64,000 bases of DNA from Adiantum capillus-veneris (taxonomy: Eukaryota > Streptophyta > Polypodiopsida > Polypodiales > Pteridaceae). Positions within the stretch are counted from its first letter, which is position 1. The number at the start of each line of letters is the position of its first letter. The DNA is taken from positions 120,416,891-120,480,890 of the forward strand of contig CM043947.1 of assembly GCA_014529385.2 (NCBI GenBank), given 5' to 3'. Both the position numbers and the translations under genes were made by a program. The notes beneath the pieces are model-generated. The model searched no databases. It worked only from the letters and a program-made list of their open reading frames with translations, and was not told the origin of the DNA. Of this stretch, positions 34,700-48,124 are shown in pieces.

Positions 34700-37600
34700 C
34701 AAGAAGCATGTCCTCCTCTCCCGTTCTCTCTCTCTCCCTCGATTTCAGGAGCAAGCCGTGCCATGCATGGTCTTGCATATCATGCAAGCCGTGGTGTTCA
34801 CGGTAGGGGTACGAGGCACACGGTGTGTGCATAAGCTCTTGATAGGCATGGACGACGAAGACGGGAACCATGCGCAAGCACCCCTAGAAGAGGGAAGGTC
34901 GGTCACCTCCAAAAGCCTCATGGATGGGCTCTATGGGTTCGCCCTACCCTACTGGATCTTGTTCAACACTACGGCCACCTCGATTTCGGGCTCTGCGGTG
35001 CATGTTCGCATATTTTCTTTCTTGCGCAAGTGGCAGAGAACGCCATCGCTACCGTAGTTGTTTATTTTTGTTCATATTTTTGTTTTTTGTTCACAATGAG
35101 CACCCTAAGGATGCCCTAAGGCCACCTTAAAGTACAAGTCCCACTGCAGGAAGGAACCCACTGCCGCACGAAGAAGGAGGGCCCTCATGACTGCAAGCAA
35201 AGGGGCTATTGCAAAACCATGAGGCTAAGGAGCATGCACAAACACTATATTTTTCGTAGATCGGACTGCATGCAGCATGCATGTGCGCATGTGGCCATGC
35301 GATTGCTTACAAAAGCATATGCACACAAAAGACCGCGAATTTATTCTGATGGAGTACTTTAATAATGAAGAAAGATAGCACGTCTATCTTTACAATGCAT
35401 TAAATCTCTTCACGTACAGCAAGGCATTCCGAGAAAATCCTTGCAACCAACCTCCATGCCAATACATGAGGGCAAGAAAAGCATCAAGTTTCAACATGGT
35501 TGCAAGGATCAGGGAAAAAGCTACCACATAGGCCATGCGGCTAGCAAGGTCGGTCAGCACAAGTCAGTAATGAGGTATGCATTTGTTTTGGAAATTTTTT
35601 GGCAAATTTGTTCAAACATGATGAGTGATTCTTGTCCCAGCAAGGCTGTTGTACAAGTTATCAATCTCCATTCCTTTGCATGGTCTTGCTAGCATGAATG
35701 ACCATCACTTGCACATGCAACTGCATTATGCCTATAATGTGCATGCTGCATTGTTACTTTGAAATTTATATATTATTTTGGGCAAGGAAGGCTTGCATTG
35801 CCTTCTAGAAAGGCTCGCATGCAATCAAGGGGAGTGCACTTTAGGCACTCCAAACACAAGCAAGGCTTGTGACATTTATCTCCAGCATCAAATTTTGGTT
35901 GCATATATTATAGGCAAAAGTTCAATGATTAATTGCAAACCCATTTCAAGCATGGCTTGGATACACAAAAACCTTGACAACACACAATTGTCGGAGGTTA
36001 AATGGAGTAATGTCTGGCCAAGGGCCAGGCAAGACTACTCGGACCTCATGAAGATCAGCATGGCTTGTCTCTCAACTTGATGAGGTACAAAATTGTGCAG
36101 TAGGCCCGACGTTTTGCAGGACAGACAACAATCTTTTTCCCATGACTAGGGCAACCGACTGCGGCACACATAATTGGCATGGTCGACTTCTTGTCACTAT
36201 CTCCTGCAATTGGCAACAAGACTTGTCGATAGGTATACTCAATAAGGTACGCATTGGATATTTGTTTATTGAGCATGTACTTCATAACTATGGTATGCAA
36301 TGGGCATCTACGATTGATCACAGATATCACTCATAGACTCAAGTATGTACGAGATGCACGTACTTTGCACAAATAATTCTATCTTTCCAGTAGGGTTAGT
36401 AAAGAAGGTTTATATTTTGTGACTGATAGACAAGTTGACTTTTTTTTCTTTGACATTTGTTTGTTAGCATAAATATCCTTTAGCTATGAGCTATCAAGAC
36501 CTCCATAAGTTGTTATAGGAAGCACGGCTTCTAGTTCGGCATCTTGCCTTGAAATTTTATCGTCTGGCTTATGCTATGAGCATAAAACCTTGGAGGAATT
36601 TGGCACTTTCTCAGTGTGTTCTTACATTACATGCAAAAAGGGGGTAGATGCTATATACGACAACTTTCTCACACGTGGTAGCTATGGGCATAAACCATCT
36701 TCCAGCGAGTTTTTCCTTCAGAATCTAAAGACAACTAGTTGTAGCAACAGTGACCATGTTAGCCAAGTTTAAGTTTTACTTGTTTTTCCTTGTCTTACAC
36801 TTTATTTGGCAATTGCGGTCATTGTACAAAGCAAAGTTCTTTGGCAATTTTATATGAAGCAAGGCTTCAGGGAACTAGAAAAATAGGGAATATCAGCTCA
36901 CAGAATCCCTACCAGTCTAAACTAAGCAAGGCACTTGGTTTTGGGTTCTCACGGTTGAGGCCATCACTCTTCATAAGGGCTTACCATTTTGCATGCAAGG
37001 CATGCTATAGAGGTGGATTTAATTCTACCGCTTCATGCATTATGCTTCCACTATCACACTCGCAACTCTGTCAAGGACAGACTAAGTAAGGGATTGTTTA
37101 CTATGATTGTTGGTTGTTATCAACACATAACAACACTTAAAGGAACTTAAATCTAGGACTTATTCTACGGGAAAAGTACCAAGGCTAGGTTGTCCTCATA
37201 CAATCACGACCCCTGCAAGGTAGGGGGGTCGGAATGAGTTTCTGTTTTTCTGTTAGCTCTCTCGATGAGAGCATCATACCGGAAAATTGTGGAATGCTTA
37301 TATGATAAGCTGCAATTTAGGCATAAGATACGTAAGAGCACATAGCTTGGGTCCACACTCTAAAACCTTAAGGAAAGTTCCTCAACCCAGCATGATCTTA
37401 TTCTCTTTCTCTCTCTCTTTAAGGGAATAATAAAAATCTTGTAAGAAGTTTTTGATACATGTTATGTTTGGGAGTCAACATGAGCGAAGGTGCTCTAACT
37501 CTCAACTAGAAATTGGCCAAGATGCCATTCACATTAGTTTTCATCGATTTACTAATTGAGCACTAATTGCCATAAGAGCTAAGAGCCACACACAAGCTGA

Positions 37601-39290
37601 CTACGAGCCATTGTCAGATTTTGGGTAGGACCCAACTATTGGCATTCCTTAGGTGATTGTTCTTCGGATCGAACAGATTTTCCCAGTGGAGTACACATCG
37701 AACACATCAACGTTAACGGATGAGCAAGATTCTTGTCATTTCGGAGGATTAGGGTGTCATTTTTTCACTATATGTTTCTAGTGCGACACTCAAGTTGAGT
37801 TTTTGATACTCTTGCACTTACATCAGCTGATCTAAACCATGGAGTCTAGAAGCAGCAAACAGTTGAGATAGCATAGCTGTTGATACGAGCTAGGCATCTC
37901 ACTTGTGTGGAATTCTTGCTCTCTCTATAGCACTACGAGTGTCTATGGAATCACAGTTTTGGGGTACGACCCAGCAGGTGCTTACTACACCACCCCATAC
38001 GCATTGAGGATCACAGTTTGATCTATGCCCGATATACTTTCAAGGAAAGAATTTCGCAATCGACCATGCAGTAGCGGAAAAATTCAACTTTTTAAGTTGA
38101 TTCTCATCATTCTGTACACGGTTAACTAGGTTGGTTATTGTTACCTGCTAGTTGAGCAGTTCTACAAAGGGTCTTACCAAGGCGTTTGACTACGTAGATT
38201 CTACCCAACGGGTTTGGATTGTGAAGGCAACACCCAGGGTTTCTAGTGCAATTTTGTTTGGTTGTTTTCACAGGGGGGAGATGTACTCTTGTGCATTTAA
38301 ATACAGGTAACTGAACTTTTAGTTCAATCCCCAGGGACATGCCAAGGGCATGTCGAAACAAGTATTTTGGGTCGTAGTGTCCAAAGTACATTATGCTGTT
38401 ATGAATCCACTTGTAGGCTTTGATTTGGAACATGTTGTACCTTTCTCTTGTTCTCGGACACAAGCAAGGATGAACGCTCTCTTTTTCTCACTCTCGGACA
38501 AGCAAGGAGAGGAGCAAGAAGCCTTTCTCTTTCTTGCTCTCGCACAATCAGGGAGATGACTCTATCTCTTGGTCTCAAGATGCAAGGAGTTGGAGAGAGG
38601 GGGCAAAGGGAAGACTCTTTCTCTCATTCTCAAAATTAAGCAAGGAATTATCTCTCTCTCTCGATCTCGCTTTCGGATCTAAGGAAGGAAAGAGTTAAAG
38701 AAGAAAATTGAAGGGAGCTCGATAAGCCACGGCTCAAGAAGATCGGAGGAAGTTAAGCGGGCTGAATTTGGAAGCCCAACACAAAGGAAATCTTGATTAT
38801 CAATGTCAACTTAGTTTTGATTGATCTGTTTTGGAGAATCACGGAGCCGGTAACAGCTCGGGGAAAGCTGTAACGGGAGTTTAAACTCCTAAACCATCAT
38901 TTGAATTAAGTAGCAGGTGTCATGAACGACACTGCCTTAATAATTGTGCCGTTTTTGTGCATTGTTAGCATTACCAAGTAAATTATAATGACCGTATTGT
39001 GCGGTGCGGCAGTTCTTGGCTCTCAATTTTCCCACAACCAGTAGCCTGCCGCTGACCTGGGCGTTGACCTGGCTCACATTTTGAATCCATATCTCTCGAC
39101 AATAGGGTAATCAAGAAACCCCTTGTTTAACATGTTTGAGTGAATAAAATGATCCCTTATTTTAGGAAACTTTTTCCACTAAAATTGAAGATAAAACCCC
39201 CTTATTTTAATGCATCTCTGTTAAATTGCCTATAATTTTTTCATTTTAAAATCCCTTGCGTTGAGCTCATGTGTTACATTAACATGATTA
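34700..39290. other. Long non-coding stretch
   Basis: About 4.6 kb in which I see no supported gene. At 38430-38640 there are imperfect repeats of a CTCTCGGACAAGCAAGGAG-like unit. 35.1-37.1 kb and 37.1-38.4 kb look like old repeat DNA, but no family could be named. Confidence 0.45.
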
Positions 39291-39302
39291 CATCGTGCAC
39301 CC

Positions 39303-39313
39303 ACCCCCCCCCC

Positions 39314-39385
<72 letters not shown>

Positions 39386-39519
39386 AGAAGACGAAGAAGA
39401 GAATTTTTAATGCCATAGAAACAATCCCAAAAGATATATCAAAAAATTTGGGTGAGAATAAAGTTATGCATGTTTCATTTTCTGATTCCGTGTCTCTCTC
39501 TCTCTCTCCCTCCCCCCCT

Positions 39520-39562
<43 letters not shown>

Positions 39563-39653
39563 ACTCAATTTTGATAAGAGGAGAACTAAAAGTGTTGTAG
39601 GAAAGATTCGATGAGATCCCAAAGATCTATTTAATGGTCTCAAATTCAAGACC

Positions 39654-39702
<49 letters not shown>

Positions 39703-39887
39703 AATCATATGCATCTATACTTTTTTGTAGAGATATTAAGAAAAAAGAGATTGCTCGCCTTATCGACGAGTTGACTTGGGACCGTCTCTTCAACTACAAT
39801 GCCAATTTGTCAGCTACTATGCCATGATGACAAGCCATATGTGTATGTACACATGAGATCCAAAAAAGTTTCTATTCACCTAACACA

Positions 39888-39962
<75 letters not shown>
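39303..39962. repeat. Series of microsatellites: C-run, (GA)n, (TC)n, (GA)n, (GT)n(GA)n
   Basis: C-run at about 39303-39314, (AG)n at 39317-39381, (TC)n at about 39493-39558, (GA)n at about 39655-39700, (GT)n at about 39892-39931, then (GA)n to 39962. The alternating GA and TC blocks are mutually complementary. Confidence 0.95.
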
Positions 39963-39966
<4 letters not shown>

Positions 39967-42900
39967 TTGTGAAGGGACATGTTGGGTGGGGGAGGGGGGG
40001 GAAGGGGGAAGGGGGGGTCACTATGTATAAATTGTGTATATCGCATGTGCAAGGACTTTTTTTACAACTCCCTCTGTGAATTTTTGACAAAAAAATTACA
40101 CCCTTTTTCTATTCAACCTTTAATTTTTTTCCTAATTCTATTTATGGTATCCTTCTGTATGTGAAAATGTGAAAAAGAATCAAATTTAATAACCCCTTCT
40201 ATTGCACTCACACACATATACACACACATAATGGAGCTTAAAATTTTCAAGAAAGGAGAGGGCCTCCATGTGTCACTCATTACATGACCTCAAAGAAAAC
40301 GTTACAAAACATGTAATATAAAATGCAAAATTGACGGGTAAGATTGTGAGAACTAAAAAGCCTTTTGACAATGTAAATTCAAAAGACTATTCTTTTTTTG
40401 CAAATCTTACAATATGTGAGAGGTTATATTAATAAGAAGAAACCATTACACAGCACCATGCTCAAATCGGACCATGGCCAAAAAATTTCCACAAGAGACT
40501 AACAATGAGGATTTCATAAGGAGCCACAATCTTGCATCCATCATAACATATACAACAACCTTAGACTTAGGCAAAACATGATATAAAAGCCACACGTGGT
40601 TCTGATTGCACGAGCTATCCTATTCCACTTGTTTGAATTCTTGTTTTTTCCAATCACAATAATAGTTTTCCTGGTTTATTAGATTATCTCTAAGAAGTTG
40701 GCAACAGAGGAATCATTGTCAAATAGTGCAACTCCGGACCTTTCAAATATGCTGGAAGAAGAAAAATCTAATAACTTGAGTGTATACAAGAAGTGATTGG
40801 CTTTTCCTCCCTTTCCCTTCTAAGAAAAAATCATTCTTGGAGAACCCTATCTTCCAAGTCCTTTGCATAATCTTGCATATCTTACCTGTCAGGCCACTAA
40901 TCCTTGGGAACTCCTTCAATAAGAGGGTCATGTACTCCCTTGCCATTTTGCAACCCGAGAACCTATTCAAGCCTATAACGTGAGCTATGATCTTGTTGCT
41001 TGTCGATAGGGCCACATTGCACCTTCCACCACAAGAAAATCTTCATTGATAGAGGCCACTATGGATCCCACATGTTCTTCGTAGTCACCACCCATTGGTC
41101 CTTTGGCCATTGTATACCCCAACGTTTGTTGAGGGGAGTGAACCAATCTTCCCTATGCATAAGAGCATGGTATATGCCCTTGGTGTGTGGCTTAAGGAAA
41201 TGGCTACTTTGGGGGGCCATCACCAGGCTTTTCACTCAAGACTAGGTTCATAGAGGGGCATCAAGAGATAGACCAGCCTTTCCATGGCTTTGCTAATCAC
41301 ACCAGTCAAGTTAGTGCCGTTAAGGTGAAATTGGGTAACAAATTGGTCTGTATCTTTCTAGCTTAGGCTATTGACATTCCAAAAGTGGGATAGTCCATAA
41401 AGTCCTTTGTTACTTACATTTTTGGAAATCTCTCTTTAAGTAGGGTTCAATAGTATCCCAAAAAGTTTGCGACCCAATCTAAGAAATTTCTTTTGGTCAC
41501 CCTCTCAAAATTCCTCCTTAAATTATTCTTCTTTTAGAGCAAGCTTGAGTTAGTCCCAATTTCTTACATGAGCATTTTGGATTGCCCTAATATAATCTTT
41601 GATCTCTGGGACACAAACTCACTCAAAACTTTGGACCACATCTTCCTCGCACACTCGATTCAACTCCATTTCCTTCATATAATCTCATAGATTCTTTGTG
41701 GTTCATTTCCATCAAAGTGGTGAATTATCTTCACAATGGACTGCAGTGCTTTGGTGGTTGAAACCTAGCTTCTTTCCTCTGCTTGTTTTTTATGCATATA
41801 CATGGAAAATGCTTGAAACATCTGCATGACTGCGTGATCAAAGTGTATCACATGTGTCTCTTGATTCTCATCCATGGCTAACAAAGTGTATAGATCAATT
41901 CACCAACTCCCACCCCAGCATCTTCGTGTCAGATTCACCATAATTGTCGGGTTGTGTGCAGTCTAGCTGGGAAGGTGGAGAATCTATGGCTCTGAGATTT
42001 TGTGATGAGAATCACAAATAATTTGTGAAAACGTGTATATGGAGAATCAGTAACCCTATTCCTAAAGATGGTTTAAACTCTAAGAGCGTTCGTGACGGAA
42101 AAGTCACAAACCCTCTTTGCTACCGTATTTGAAATCTGCTTGTTTCCATAGTCGAGATTATGATAAAAGGACCACCAAATAACATTCAATTTTACTTAAA
42201 AAGATCAATTGAAAACATTAAAGTTTCATCCATGAAACCTCAATGCTCATACAAGCACAAATCCTAATCAAAACCCAAACCTCTTTCATGGAATCATGTA
42301 GCCTCGTCCCCAATTAGATAGTGGTAACATCAAACATTTGAAAGGAATACACAGGCTTCCACCTTCATGGCGACCATTTTTTGATTTTGCAGAGATTTAA
42401 CAGCTTCTAAATTGAAGCCCACACACTATTTTGATAAGGGAAAAACCTAATTTACTCCCTCACAAGCTCAAATACAAGATTGCAAAGAGGTGGGATTGCA
42501 CTACACATAAATTGAGTAGCCATGAAAGCAATTGCACAGTAGTGCAAAATTGCAAGTTTTTTCACTATTTCTTCCCCACGGCATTTTCAGCTCATGTGTC
42601 AATTTTTGGGCCATTTTTCCACTTAGGTCATTTTCAGCTTATTTTTCACCCAAAAAGGCCATTTTTTTTCTTTCAACAAACCTGAGGGCCCATCGGGGGA
42701 GGTGCCATTTTTTTGACATAGAAAAATGTAATTTTTGATGTGAAAGATCCCGAACGGAGTCAAAAAAATCTATAGATTTGTGGGATCACTTGTATAAGCA
42801 TAAAAATCATAGATGTGTATCATTTTTCATCAATATTATATTTTGGATCACTTTTCATGCAATTTTATGACGTCGCCTATCAACTACTATTTTTGGTAGT

Positions 42901-43395
42901 TTTTGTCCACATCAATTGTAGGTGAGGTGAGTGTGCCACCGTGAAACACTTGGAATATGTATATCACAAAACCAAAACAGACATTTATCAAGTGGACAAA
43001 CATGCAAAGGCACCACATCCAGGGCCATGACTCTCGGGATAGGTATGTACATGATAACAATTGCAGTATCCGCTTCAGCATATATTAATATGTACATGAT
43101 TGTCTTTATTTCCATGCATCAAAAGATGTCAAAAGTGAGGTGAATATTTTCATTTCACATTCTGTGTGTGCCACGACATGACAACATCCTTTGGCCATGA
43201 GATTCTCTACGAGCAGACTCAACCCATCCTAGAGATGGTTCTTGCATCTGTGTTTCCATGAAGACCTCGACGAGAGTGAGGGAAAAACCAAGCCGAGCAT
43301 CCATGCCTTCTGCACACACACACACACACACACACAGAGCATGCAAAACCATGCAAGGCAGTTATTCCTCTCATCCATAGCTCCCCTCTCCCCTG
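39963..43395. other. Mostly unassigned stretch; possible decayed LINE piece
   Basis: No intact gene. Minus-strand translations across about 41400-40740 (for example PLSMKIFLWWKVQCGP near 41040, then MAREYMTLLLKEFPRISGL) loosely resemble the zinc-finger tail of plant LINE reverse transcriptases. The frame is broken many times and the match is weak. Confidence 0.25.
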
Positions 43396-43409
43396 ATCTC
43401 TGATATCAA
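43396..43409 (-). other. Primer-binding-site-like motif of a minus-strand LTR remnant
   Basis: The minus strand reads TTACATTGATATCAGAG. This is the tRNA-iMet-type site with one change (TGATATCAGAG for TGGTATCAGAG) after a ...TTACA LTR end. A TATATATAGG promoter-like motif lies just upstream on that strand at about 43460. No internal region follows. Confidence 0.5.
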
Positions 43410-44104
43410 TGTAAGAGAGAGGGGAGACAGACTTGCGAATAACCACCCAACCGTCCTATATATAGGTTGTGGGCCCACTGGCTCTTAGCTATATATAGAC
43501 CCCTATATTGCAAGTGTGTTCGACACTTTGCCAACTCCATGCGCTCCTACTCCTACCCTTGGCATGACACTCGGCCTACCCTTGTTGCACATATGATCTT
43601 CTAAAAGAACTCCAAGAGACTTTGCTTATCCAAGACACCTCACTTTGCATCCAGTTAAAACAACCTAGAGCTTCCTTGCATTAGCGATGTTGGGCATCTC
43701 CTACACTTAACCCATCGCAAGAGATGACATCTCAGAGAGGATGCCCTTCAGGAAGTTTTTGTGCTATTGTAAGGACACCACATTTGGCGTACATATTAAT
43801 CAAACCATCACCAAGCATAACATAATACTCCCAAAGGCCTCAAGAGACAACATTCTATAGAGAATGGCCAAAAAAATGATTTTTCTTTTTGAAAGATCTG
43901 AAAGCCATGGAGCAACATGAAGCTGATCTTGGAGATGAAGACTAGCTTGCAATGCACTTTAAAAAAGATCAGCTTGCGATAGAAGACTATCTTGATGGCG
44001 AAGCCTCGATGCCCATGCCTAGAGCAAGCGATGATAGTTGACCAAGCACCAAGCACAACATCTCTTTAATAGCACAATTGGAATCCCCACACCCATGTGA
44101 AGGT

Positions 44105-44320
44105 CTTGCATAAGGCCATAGGCCTTCAAGGTGCAAGCATAGGTGATTATGATTGCATCTGAAAAGAGGCAATCACCTATGTGAAGTTCTTGTATAAGGC
44201 CATAGGCCTTCAAGTTTCAAGCATAGGTGATCGTGATTGCACCTGGAAAGAGGCAATCACCAATGTGAAGGTCTTGCATAAGGCCATAGGCCTTAGGTGA
44301 TTGGGATTGGAAAAAGGCCT
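44105..44320. repeat. 84-bp tandem repeat, about 2.5 copies
   Basis: CTTGCATAAGGCCATAGGCC starts at 44105, 44189 (one change) and 44273, an exact 84-bp period. Each unit contains the near-palindrome AAGGCCATAGGCCTT. Confidence 0.9.
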
Positions 44321-44815
44321 TTCCTTTTGCATCTCTTTCCATTGCATATGGTGACAACAACACATTGCAACAAGTTTTTCTTTGAATTCATTGGACTAAA
44401 AGCCTATTCATAGGGAAAGGAGCTCTGCCAAGTCAACACGATACACACTCAGCTCCACAATTGTATGTTACTACAGAAAGCACAAAAGTTCTCTTAACTG
44501 TAGTATATGCCCAACATGGCTATGGCAACAAAGTTGTGGTCTGTTTTGCGTTTGACTCCTTTTCCCTGGACCTGTCAGCAGATTTGCTGCTTTGTAAAGC
44601 AGAATGTGAGGAGAAAAAACTAAATTCGAGAAAGAGGGAGAGAGGGAGACTATCAACCCGTGTGATGGTTTTGGAGACGGTCACATTGCATGCAAAAGAT
44701 GATTTGCTGATGCAAGCGCTCGATAAAAAAATTTGGACTATCAAAGATAGCTGTGTAAAATAACATCCATGTCTAATGTGAGAGAAGGAGAAGCCATATT
44801 TTCAAATGTTGATGT

Positions 44816-47194
44816 TGATAGCCGTTTTTCGGCTCTTTGTAATTGCCACAGTGAGTTACCTCACCCTACCAAAATCACCCAAACAGTGGCTATCCCTACC
44901 ATTTCACTGTACATAGGCGTGCGTGAGTCATGGGACTTTTCCCATATCTTCTTTAAAAACCCTCAATTAGCTAGTCATTGGGCTAGTTGAGCCAAAAAAA
45001 TTAAAAAAATTAAAAAAAATAAGTATATTATGGCCCATGCGTATGTAAATATTTCTTTGTATATAGGGCCTAAATAAAAGATTTTTTTCATAATTATTTT
45101 GATATTTATTTAAATATTTCTACCGAGGTGTGTGTTATTTATGCTCTGTACATTGCCTCACCATTACCACAATTTCTCTTACCATTTTTCATACTCTTTA
45201 TTCCATATAGAAATATTTTCATGTAAGCTTCCCTTATTTTTGGTGTAACTCCATCCCAACAAAAATCCAAAAAAACTAGTTCTATTTATGTGTATATTTT
45301 TTCCACTATTGTGATTTTTTCCTTCCTACATATATTCTCTATTACTCTCATAAATTAGACCACCAAAAATATTCATCTTTTTATGGTAGACTTATAATGA
45401 GAGAGATTTATTTTGACCCCTTTATATTTTTCCACCTATATTATTTATATTTGACATGTACATATTTTTTAGACCCCTCAATGTTTCATTTTCTTAGTTG
45501 TACTATTCACTTATATCATAATCTCAACAATATCTTCAATTATAGACCTACCAAATAAAGTCAAGGGTAGGTGGCATGCATACATGCACTATGGAGGGCT
45601 CACTCTTGGAGGTATTCAAAAGAATCATCCAAAGAAGGACCCCACAAGGACCTTGTGCAGTGGAAAAAAACGGTCAGTTTTGCTGAATTTTTAAAGTTCA
45701 CTTGCTCTCCGAATTTGAAAAGGTGATACAAACAAAAGTTGTAGCTCGTGGGCTGAACTTTTGCCTCAAATTTTTTCATATTTTTTTGAGCTACGAGCTG
45801 TGAGATATGATTTTATTAGTGGACCCCAGTTTTCCTATGCTATGCAGCCACACTCTCTCTTCCACTTTATCATTTTCCTCTTTCACACACACTTCTCCAC
45901 TCATCATCCCCACCTCTCTCACCACTCCTCTCTGCACCCTACTCACCTTCTCCTCAACCTTGAAGAATAAGAGAAACCATGGTGAACTCATACCTCCCAC
46001 ACACAATTCCATTCCAAAATTGACCACCTAGTCTCATTTTTCCTCCTCCAATTTACCCATATCTATCAAAAAAACCACAAAATTCAGCCTCTTCTCTTAA
46101 AAGACAGCATCATGGTGGTTGATTACTCAGCTTCAATTACCTTGTCTCTCAAGGAAGGTCAAGAGTGGAGAAAAAATGTACCGTCAAAGCTAGTGGACCG
46201 TCAACAAGCGTCAAAAATTGGCCCTACTCAAGACACTTGGAGCATCAACCTTGTAAGAAATCCACCTTTTCTTACCTCTTAAGAGTTTTCTTCCTTATTT
46301 GTATCCTACATGGATACTCCCATTGTAAATATCCAATTCCATTTGTAAATTAATACTAACTCTACTAACACTAACCCACTATGAAAAGTCCTACCACCTC
46401 CATTTCTCTCCTCTCTCTTTCCCCACCAACTTCTTGATAATTCCAAGCAAAAGAAATTAGATAAATTGCTGAAAATCTAACCCAACCATGGTTAGAGGAG
46501 TAACCCTAGCCTTCAAAATTGCTATAAAAGGAGGGTGTAGCTAGCACAAAAGGGGGAGCCATAAGCAAGAGCACTATGCTATAGCTTGAGAAGCCAAGCT
46601 CAACCTCTCTAGAAGGAGCTCTTGAGTGGAAGCTCATTGTCTTATGCATGTGCATGTGTTGTAATAGGGGATTAGCAAGGGAACTCTATGCCATTTGTAA
46701 GAGAGAGAGAGTGTTCATTCAATTGAGAGTAGGAAATCTATCATTTCTCCTACTAGTGTAAGCCCAACATTTGCTGAATCAAGGAGGGTGGATTTGGATT
46801 AGCTTGGATACTTTGTCTCCCTTCCAACGTGAAGTAATGGACAACAATGATGCGTAAGTGTCTTGGTGTTTTTTTTGTTAAGTTCTTGATAGCTTGTCTC
46901 TGGTGTTGTCATCAATCTAGCCATAAATCCCACATACTGTAAGAGGGCGACAGGGTGGAGAGGACTCCCCTGGCCTTAAGACAGTGATTGGGGTGGTTTT
47001 TTCTTGTGATGCGTTGTGGTGAAATTTACGCAAGCTATGTTGAACAGATACTAATCTCACTTTGATTTGTCATGACAGATTTGTAAGAAGGTATTAATGC
47101 AACAAGCACCCTCTCCCCCTTTTTCTCTCTTTCTTACATATATATATTTATGTTTGCTTGATCATTAACGATACACTTCAAAGCAGCCCGAGCA

Positions 47195-47250
<56 letters not shown>

Positions 47251-47512
47251 TTTTAGTGTGTGAGAGTGTTCCATTGGTGTTAGGGTCAGTGTAAATTCCT
47301 TGCTTGTTTGTGGGTTGCTCTAACGATTTTCCTCTTTTGCGTCCTAGTTCGCTCTTAAACTAGGTGGTGCCCCTTGTGTAGTTGGGATTTGGCTGTGGGT
47401 TTGTTGTTTTGGTTTGTGTTGTGTTGTGCCCCAGCCCCATTGAGCAGCACGGGAGCCTTGAAGGGTGTCTAGAGGCCACTCTTCTTGTTGCCCGCCGCCC
47501 CGGACCGCCTCA
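44816..47512 (+). repeat. 5' LTR of the Tat-type element
   Basis: It starts TGATAGCCG and ends CGCCTCA. CTATAAAAGG at about 46523 is a good TATA box. A (CT)n run lies at about 47197-47246. It is the same, base for base over long stretches, as 53420-56107. Short reading frames in it occur in both copies and are not genes. Confidence 0.93.
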
Positions 47513-47515
47513 AAT

Positions 47516-47533
47516 TGGTGCCCCCACTGAGGA
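47516..47533 (+). other. Primer-binding site of the Tat-type element
   Basis: TGGTGCCCCCACTGAGGA begins three bases after the LTR. It begins TGG as expected for pairing with a tRNA CCA end; I could not name the tRNA. Confidence 0.8.
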
Positions 47534-47587
47534 CGGCTTGTGTATTTTTTGTGTAGAATCAACCTTTAGCATAGTCAAGTAGTGTGC

Positions 47588-47800
47588 ATGAATCACGAAA
47601 ATTTGTATGATCCCTTCATTCCCATTGCAAGGCAAAAGGTACACATAATTGTTAGTACTAAGTTGCAATTTCAACGTGTCATTCGTAGAATTTTAGGTCC
47701 TCTTAGGTTGGCCGAGATAAACGCTTCAATAAATCCTTTTATTTTGCCTCTCATTAGGTACGACCTTAGTTTGGACGTCTATATTTTTGTTTTGTTTTAA
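47588..47800 (+). CDS. Leader small ORF A (70 aa), paralogue of small ORF B
   Basis: The ATG at 47588 opens 70 codons in the leader between the primer site and gag. The product is hydrophobic at the C-terminus (INPFILPLIRYDLSLDVYIF). It aligns without gaps to small ORF B over its whole length with 27 identical residues. Identical residues often use different codons (for example Asn-Pro-Phe-Ile-Leu-Pro-Leu-Ile against Asn-Pro-Val-Ile-Leu-Pro-Leu-Ile), which points to selection on protein. No known domain recognised. It could be a structural or regulatory protein, or part of an old gag-like duplication. Confidence 0.6.
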   Translation: MNHENLYDPFIPIARQKVHIIVSTKLQFQRVIRRILGPLRLAEINASINPFILPLIRYDLSLDVYIFVLF

Positions 47801-47821
47801 GCATTAGGTCATGCATAGACC

Positions 47822-48040
47822 ATGGATAATGGCCCAAGAATAGAGGTTTTCCCCTTCCATTTCACTCCACACATTAGAATAAACATTGCAATTAGTAGGA
47901 AAATCCATTTTCAACAACGTATGGTGTTCATGTTTGGTGCCCAAAGAGTAGGAGAAATTCTCGCATCACCAAACCCTGTCATCCTACCTCTTATTGATTA
48001 TCATAAGTCGTTTGATGTGAATATTTTTATTTTGTTGTAG
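47822..48040 (+). CDS. Leader small ORF B (72 aa), paralogue of small ORF A
   Basis: The ATG at 47822 opens 72 codons, starting 21 bases after the stop of small ORF A and ending 84 bases before gag. It shares the pattern P-F...S-x-K-x-x-F-Q...G-x-x-R-x-x-E-I-x-A-S-x-N-P-x-I-L-P-L-I-x-Y-x-x-S-x-D-V-x-I-F with ORF A. No signal peptide or zinc motif is visible. Function unknown. The tandem pair in the leader is not a standard part of gypsy elements that I know of. Confidence 0.6.
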   Translation: MDNGPRIEVFPFHFTPHIRINIAISRKIHFQQRMVFMFGAQRVGEILASPNPVILPLIDYHKSFDVNIFILL

Positions 48041-48124
48041 AATAGATTGCAAGCTAGATACATTATTGTGTAAATCTTTTTAAGAAAGAAAAACAAAAAC
48101 GGGTGTCACTTTGAAATCAATTCA

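Noticed and set aside
40743-41015. A 90-codon minus-strand frame as an intact LINE gene
   Set aside because: The resemblance to a LINE zinc-finger tail is faint and surrounding frames are full of stops, so it is only mentioned as a possible remnant.
45761-46353. Small frames present at both 45.8-46.4 kb and 54.4-54.9 kb
   Set aside because: They are repeated only because they lie in the two LTRs of one element; no protein-level features.
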